A DNA stretch of 9,095 nt from Clostridia bacterium (lineage in GTDB: Bacteria; Bacillota; Clostridia; Oscillospirales; CAG-272): contig JAFTMF010000066.1 of the NCBI GenBank assembly GCA_017452565.1, positions 1 to 9,095 on the forward strand, written 5' to 3'. The translations under genes were made by a program, and so were the position numbers. The notes below the pieces were generated by a model. The model was not told the DNA's origin and searched no databases. It was given only the letters and a program-made list of their open reading frames with translations. Position 1 is the first letter of the stretch. The number at the start of each line of letters is the position of its first letter. Below, in pieces: positions 5,687 to 9,095 of this stretch.

Positions 5687-7756
5687 ATGAAAAAACTTCT
5701 TGCAACTGTTCTTGCAGCTGCTACCGTTCTGTGTATGGCTCCCGCCTTCGCAGTAAGCGCTGAAGAACCCACTCTCGTTGACGGTCTAACTCAGACCTCC
5801 TATCACATGGCTGCCAAGACTTCCGCTTGGGGCGATGCTTTTAAGTGGCTGATGGGTAAGGAAAAAGACGAATACTATACCGGCAATAACGGTATGAAGA
5901 GATTCGATACCACTCTGCCCGATTTGATGTATTGGTCCTACAAGACCAATGCCGAATCCGCATCTGTAACCGATTTCCAGGTGTCCGGTGACGGTCTGGC
6001 AAGAGACACCCTGAAGGCTCCCAACGGTGACAACTATATGCTGAACTGGAAGGGCACGATGACCGCTTCCAAGGACGTAACCTTCACTCTGGTTGCTAAT
6101 AAGATTGACAACGGCTTCGTATTCGAAATGGACGGCACCCGTTACTACGAATGGTGGGGCTCTTCTCACTACTTCGACAAGGCTGAGGAACGCGTTGTCA
6201 GCGATCTGGGCGAAATCACCCTCAAAGCAGGCGAATCCCATGACGTTGAGATTTGGTTCCTTGAGCTCACCGGCGGTGACGCTCTGGCAGTAGGTGCATA
6301 CGAAAAGGACACCACCGATTACAAGTCTCTGGGCGATCTGGGCATCACCCTCGACCTGAAGGTTGACTGCTACCATGCAGACGTTGACCGTTGGGGCTCC
6401 AGCGATCACGGCGAGCATCCTTACGTAAACGCATTCCGTAACAACTGTGCTAACCTGAAGGGTACCGGTGCCAACGGCCAGTTCCAGGGCGGTAACGGCG
6501 CACAGTGTATCGAAGACAACTTCAACTTCGATGAAACCTTCGACGCTCTGGTTGCTGCTTCCAAGCAGATCGGCGGCGACGTAATCACTCCCATCATCGG
6601 CACTTGGACTCCTGCTGTCAACGACGAGTCCTATATGAACGTATACAACGGCTTCGTAACCGTTCCCGAGACCGGTTACTACCTGTTCGGCTGCGCTCAG
6701 GTTGACAACGGTTTCTATATGGAAATCGACGGCACTACCGTATTCGAGCTGTGGGCAAACGGCACTTGGCAGGACAACGAGGTTGATTCCTGGTACACCG
6801 CTCCCATTAAGCTGGAAGCAGGCAAGACCTATCCTCTGTTCGCTGCATTCCTGGAAATGGACGGCGGCAACGTTCTGGAGCCCATCGTGAAGTTCTCCGC
6901 TACCGAAGACTTCTCCGCTGCAGAAGCAAAGAATATGAACGATGTTCTGACCTACAAGACCACCGTTCCTACCAACACCGATATGCTGAATCCCGCAGTA
7001 GCTGCTCCCGTTGTAGCTGACGGCACCGATCTCACCGACAAGGTGAAGATGGACACCGTTAACTGCACCATCGGCCAGTGGGGCGACGGCGCTGTTGCCA
7101 ATATCTTCGACAACAACCTGTCCACCAAGCTGGGTGCCAGCGTTGGCGGCAACTTCGGTGCTACCATCACTTGGCAGACCACCGAAGCTACCACTGTTAC
7201 CCACTACAGCATCGTAACCTCTGAAGACGGCGTTGCATGGCGTCGTATTCCTACCGGTTGGGCTCTGTCCGGCTCCAATGACGGCGTGAACTACGAAGTA
7301 ATCGACTACGTTACCCGTGGCATGACCGGTCTGGGCTGCTCTTCCAACCAGGTTGCTACCTTCGAAGTAGACGAACCCGCAGCTTACACATACTACAAGC
7401 TGGTTATCAACACCTGCTGGTGGGGCGGCGACGCAGTTTCCTTCGCTGAACTGGATCTCTACAACTACGTAGCTCCTTGTCAGCACCCCAATACCGAAGT
7501 TACCGGTAAGAAGGACGCTACCGTTGAAGAAGAAGGCTACACCGGCGATACCGTATGTAAGGATTGTGGCGAGACCGTTGCAACCGGTACTTTCATTCCT
7601 AAGCTGGATCCTCCTGCAACTCAGGAGCCTACCACTACTCCTCCCGCAACTGTTGAGCCCGCTCCTACCGGCGATGCAATGGTAGTAGCAGTTGCTCTGG
7701 CAGTTCTGGCACTGGGCGCAGTAGTCGTTTCCAAGAAGCGCAGAATTACCGAGTAA
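5687..7756 (+). CDS. Large secreted surface protein: two PA14-like domains plus F5/8C (discoidin-like) domain
   Basis: This 689-aa exported protein probably acts as a glycan-binding adhesin. The signal peptide is residues 1-25 (MKKLLATVLAAATVLC..., cleavage near AVSA-EEP). Two related PA14-like domains follow, about 38-205 and 228-405, each with DNGF--E-DGT---E-W and L-AG....FLE--GG--L. Residues about 446-595 look like an F5/8 type C domain: FDNNLSTK near 474-481, WALSGSNDG near 525-533, YTYYKLVI near 567-574, FAELDLY near 586-592. No catalytic domain is visible. The end has CxH (598-600), CxxC (624-627), a Thr/Pro linker, PAPTGD (658-663), a hydrophobic helix (664-682) and KKRR. AGGAGG lies 5 nt before the ATG. 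Seven extra cysteines in the mature part (228, 254, 274, 336, 460, 551, 577) are unusual for a Gram-positive surface protein. Domain calls are from pattern only. Confidence 0.87.
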   Translation: MKKLLATVLAAATVLCMAPAFAVSAEEPTLVDGLTQTSYHMAAKTSAWGDAFKWLMGKEKDEYYTGNNGMKRFDTTLPDLMYWSYKTNAESASVTDFQVSGDGLARDTLKAPNGDNYMLNWKGTMTASKDVTFTLVANKIDNGFVFEMDGTRYYEWWGSSHYFDKAEERVVSDLGEITLKAGESHDVEIWFLELTGGDALAVGAYEKDTTDYKSLGDLGITLDLKVDCYHADVDRWGSSDHGEHPYVNAFRNNCANLKGTGANGQFQGGNGAQCIEDNFNFDETFDALVAASKQIGGDVITPIIGTWTPAVNDESYMNVYNGFVTVPETGYYLFGCAQVDNGFYMEIDGTTVFELWANGTWQDNEVDSWYTAPIKLEAGKTYPLFAAFLEMDGGNVLEPIVKFSATEDFSAAEAKNMNDVLTYKTTVPTNTDMLNPAVAAPVVADGTDLTDKVKMDTVNCTIGQWGDGAVANIFDNNLSTKLGASVGGNFGATITWQTTEATTVTHYSIVTSEDGVAWRRIPTGWALSGSNDGVNYEVIDYVTRGMTGLGCSSNQVATFEVDEPAAYTYYKLVINTCWWGGDAVSFAELDLYNYVAPCQHPNTEVTGKKDATVEEEGYTGDTVCKDCGETVATGTFIPKLDPPATQEPTTTPPATVEPAPTGDAMVVAVALAVLALGAVVVSKKRRITE
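6077..6286 (+). repeat. PA14-like domain core, copy 1
   Basis: This encodes residues 131-200. The pattern DNGF-FEMDGT--YEWW, then EITLKAG, then FLELTGGDAL recurs at 6674-6880. In PA14 folds the DG and the aromatic after it lie near the ligand-binding loops. Confidence 0.7.
6674..6880 (+). repeat. PA14-like domain core, copy 2
   Basis: This encodes residues 330-398, with DNGF-MEIDGT--FELW, then PIKLEAG, then FLEMDGGNVL. It aligns to copy 1 almost without gaps but has diverged at most positions, so the duplication is old. Confidence 0.7.
7478..7675 (+). repeat. Shared C-terminal module, copy 2
   Basis: This is the counterpart of 5202-5369. It carries an extra ten residues in the linker (QEPTTTPPAT-like), an internal duplication of the PPAT-EP unit before the common PAPTGD. 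Confidence 0.85.
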
Positions 7757-7781
7757 TTCTAAACAAACCAATTACCGTCCG

Positions 7782-7821
7782 CTGTATTAGCTGCGAATTC
7801 CCGGCGGATTCGTAAATACAG
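7782..7821 (+). other. 3' UTR hairpin overlapping the terminator base
   Basis: CTGTATT (7782-7788) pairs with AATACAG (7815-7821). Inside it, GCGAAT (7793-7798) pairs with ATTCGT (7808-7813, one G-U). Its last four bases are also used by the lower terminator stem (7818-7824), so the full forms of the two stems exclude each other. Confidence 0.4.
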
Positions 7822-7852
7822 AAAGCCGCTCCCTCGTGGAGCGGCTTTTCTG
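7818..7852 (+). terminator. Intrinsic terminator of the 689-aa surface protein gene
   Basis: The core is GCCGCTCC (7825-7832) with GGAGCGGC (7838-7845) and a 5-nt loop. It is extended by ACAGAAA (7818-7824) against TTTCTGT with one bulged T. The T-run is short (7846-7849), so efficiency may be lower than for the other terminators here. Confidence 0.8.
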
Positions 7853-7864
7853 TGTCTTATCTGT

Positions 7865-7877
7865 AAATAATTTGCAA
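7865..7877 (+). promoter_or_regulatory. Upstream element, second copy of AAATAATTTGCAA
   Basis: This 13-base match to 4428-4440 lies 6 nt upstream of the -35 at 7884. Equal placement at two promoters suggests a function (UP element or regulator site), but AT-rich chance similarity is possible. Confidence 0.4.
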
Positions 7878-7883
7878 TTCGAG

Positions 7884-7912
7884 TTGACTTCTATGATACT
7901 CTGTGGTATGAT
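7884..7912 (+). promoter_or_regulatory. Sigma-A type promoter of the 118-aa membrane protein gene
   Basis: TTGACT (7884-7889), a 17-bp spacer and TATGAT (7907-7912), with the extended -10 TG at 7904-7905. The leader is about 27 nt and ends in AGGAGG (7934-7939), 6 nt before the ATG. The 15 bases AATTATCAGGAGGAT around that site are identical to 5669-5683 before the 689-aa gene. Confidence 0.85.
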
Positions 7913-7945
7913 GAGAGTAGAAAACCAATTATCAGGAGGATTGCT

Positions 7946-8302
7946 ATGAAACCAACCGTCAACGTCAAAACCGTCGCACTGCTATTAGCACCGATTTTAC
8001 TGTTTTTCGTCCTCTTCTTTCCCTATATTTGGCTGAACAACACCTTTCTTGTAGACATATTCGGTTGCGGCTGTCCCAAACTGGACGAGGCGGGCAACCC
8101 GCTCCCCAATCAGTTTAATGCAAACGATTTCACGAGACTGTTTTGGCTGTTTATCTCCGTGTGCGTCACCACCATCTCTGCTTTTCTCTCCAAAAGAATC
8201 CCCAAGGAGCGCTGGTGGCTGAGAATCGTTTACATTGCAGGAATGCTTGCACTGTCTCTGCTGATCGCCTCTCAATTCAGCCGTCTCTTGATGTGGAAAT
8301 AA
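7946..8302 (+). CDS. Small three-helix membrane protein of unknown function
   Basis: This 118-aa integral membrane protein is not one I recognise. Predicted helices are about residues 8-30, 62-82 and 90-111. The short basic loop SKRIPKERW (82-90) between helices 2 and 3 should be cytoplasmic, which puts the 30-residue loop 31-60 outside. That loop carries FGCGCP (39-44), two closely spaced cysteines that could form a disulfide or bind a ligand. There is no cleavable signal peptide pattern. It has its own promoter, AGGAGG site and terminator, so it is expressed alone, and its promoter and ribosome binding site resemble those of the surface protein genes upstream. Coding potential is supported by the clean expression signals and hydrophobic periodicity. 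Confidence 0.82.
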   Translation: MKPTVNVKTVALLLAPILLFFVLFFPYIWLNNTFLVDIFGCGCPKLDEAGNPLPNQFNANDFTRLFWLFISVCVTTISAFLSKRIPKERWWLRIVYIAGMLALSLLIASQFSRLLMWK

Positions 8303-8318
8303 CTAACTTCTCTTTCAC

Positions 8319-8352
8319 AAAAAAACCGACAGAACGTTGTTCTGTCGGTTTT
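8319..8352. terminator. Bidirectional terminator between convergent genes
   Basis: CCGACAGAAC (8326-8335) pairs with GTTCTGTCGG (8339-8348) across a 3-nt loop. Seven A precede it (8319-8325) and four T follow it (8349-8352). The longer T-run is on the minus strand, so it should stop the YitT-family transcript well, and the plus transcript of the 118-aa gene too. Confidence 0.9.
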
Positions 8353-8363
8353 CATTTTGTTAT

Positions 8364-9095
8364 TTACAGTTCATCCGCACCGTGGGGTTTGAATCCAAGA
8401 CCCAGCACCTCGGTGGCAGGGGAAACGATAAGGAATGCACCGGGATCCTCTGCGTGCACCACATCTCGGATTTTGGGCGCCAGCTGCTTTCGTGCCACGC
8501 ACAGAATCACACGCTTGGGCACACCGGTGTAAGCACCTTCACCGTTGAGGTAGGTACAACCTACGTCCACCTCTGCCAATATGCGTCCCGCAATTTCCTT
8601 AGGATGATCGGTAACGATATAGAAGAGCGTTCCTCCCTCGGTACCGTAGAGCACCTTATCCAGCACGACGCTCACCGTCACCAGCGCCACCGTAGAGTAG
8701 AGCGCCGCTTCCACGCTGCCCATAACGGGGATGGTCATAATCACCACAAACACGTCCACGCTCATAAACAGCGCGCCCGTCCGCATATGGCGGAACTTTC
8801 TGCGGAGCAGTTTCACCAAAATATCTACACCGCCGGTAGTGCCGCCGGAGCGAAAGACGATGCCGATGCCCAGTGCCAGCATTCCGCCGCCTGCAACGGC
8901 AGCAAGGATCATATTATCGGTGAAAGGCAGCCACGGACTTGCGATTTTGCTGATAATATCCACCAAAATCGAGGATACTACCGTGGTATAAACGGTAGAC
9001 GCCAAAAAGGTCTTGCCGAAGACCACAAGTCCCACAATCAAAAGCGGAATGTTAAGAATCAGAATCCACGCACCGGTGTCCAAAACGGGCACTAC
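8364..9095 (-). CDS. YitT-family membrane protein (DUF161 + DUF2179), N-terminus outside window
   Basis: This is the C-terminal 243 residues of a multi-pass membrane protein of the YitT family; the family is usually about 280-290 aa, so roughly 40-50 residues are missing. The frame is open to the window edge (GTA, then GTG at 9090-9092), so the GTG is internal. Visible blocks: TGAWILILNIPLLIVG, the conserved helix start; FRSGGTTGGVDILVKLL, the glycine-rich repeat; then hydrophobic helices. A cytoplasmic DUF2179 domain follows, with LFYIVTDHPKEIAGRIL, YLNGEGAYTG, VILCVARKQL, and the closing DPGAFLIVSPATEVLGLGFK. DUF2179 is related to small ligand-binding folds and the transported substrate of the family is not established. 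It is convergent with the 118-aa gene and shares its terminator. Family assignment is firm. Confidence 0.92.
   Translation of the reverse strand, partial: VVPVLDTGAWILILNIPLLIVGLVVFGKTFLASTVYTTVVSSILVDIISKIASPWLPFTDNMILAAVAGGGMLALGIGIVFRSGGTTGGVDILVKLLRRKFRHMRTGALFMSVDVFVVIMTIPVMGSVEAALYSTVALVTVSVVLDKVLYGTEGGTLFYIVTDHPKEIAGRILAEVDVGCTYLNGEGAYTGVPKRVILCVARKQLAPKIRDVVHAEDPGAFLIVSPATEVLGLGFKPHGADEL

Noticed and set aside
5494..5763. A possible 89-codon gene between the two surface protein genes
   Set aside because: It starts in the T-run of a terminator, spans the promoter and leader of the 689-aa gene, overlaps its start in another frame, and shows no ribosome binding site or motif.
5786..7771. 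A 661-codon minus-strand open frame opposite the 689-aa surface protein gene
   Set aside because: It is exactly in phase with the sense codons and stays open only because TTA, CTA and TCA are avoided. It runs past the sense stop codon, has no ribosome binding site that I can see, and its translation has no domain. The sense protein has a signal peptide, domains and anchor.

Overview
The window looks like chromosomal DNA from a Gram-positive anaerobe of the Bacillota, most likely class Clostridia (Oscillospiraceae or Ruminococcaceae-like). The evidence is strong AGGAGG ribosome binding sites, sigma-A type promoters with 17-bp spacers, compact GC-rich intrinsic terminators, a YqeM-like methyltransferase, a TrkA/TrkH potassium pair, a YitT/DUF2179 membrane protein, and secreted proteins ending in a PTGD + hydrophobic + basic wall-anchor-like tail. 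The taxonomic call is an inference from gene content and signals.

Layout. 1-728 (+): the 3' part of a class I SAM-dependent methyltransferase, ending in a hairpin terminator shared with a convergent gene. 745-1275 (-): a small lipoprotein of unknown function. 1374-4346 (+): a potassium-uptake operon with one clear promoter, trkA (1445-2800), a perfect 22-bp inverted repeat at the trkA stop codon, trkH with a TTG start (2866-4308), and a strong terminator. 4448-7848 (+): two separately transcribed genes for secreted, probably wall-attached proteins. The first (308 aa) has a CBM9/DOMON-like domain. The second (689 aa) has two PA14-like domains and an F5/8C discoidin-like domain. They share nearly the same signal peptide, C-terminal CxH...CxxC module, PAPTGD tail and core promoter, but have unrelated middles. 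7884-8302 (+): a third transcription unit with a similar promoter and ribosome binding site, encoding a 118-aa three-helix membrane protein that I do not recognise. 8364-9095 (-): the C-terminal part of a YitT-family (DUF161 + DUF2179) membrane protein, convergent with the 118-aa gene across a bidirectional terminator.

How the parts work together. TrkA and TrkH form the gating ring and the pore of one K+ uptake system. The two surface proteins look like a modular adhesin or glycan-binding pair built on one expression and anchoring chassis. Their codon use (TTA, CTA and TCA almost absent), consensus promoters, leader hairpins and strong ribosome binding sites suggest high expression. No sortase, transposase, tRNA, rRNA or CRISPR array is visible. 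Nothing here is clearly a new defence or mobile system. The most unusual items are the surface-protein chassis and the palindrome between trkA and trkH.
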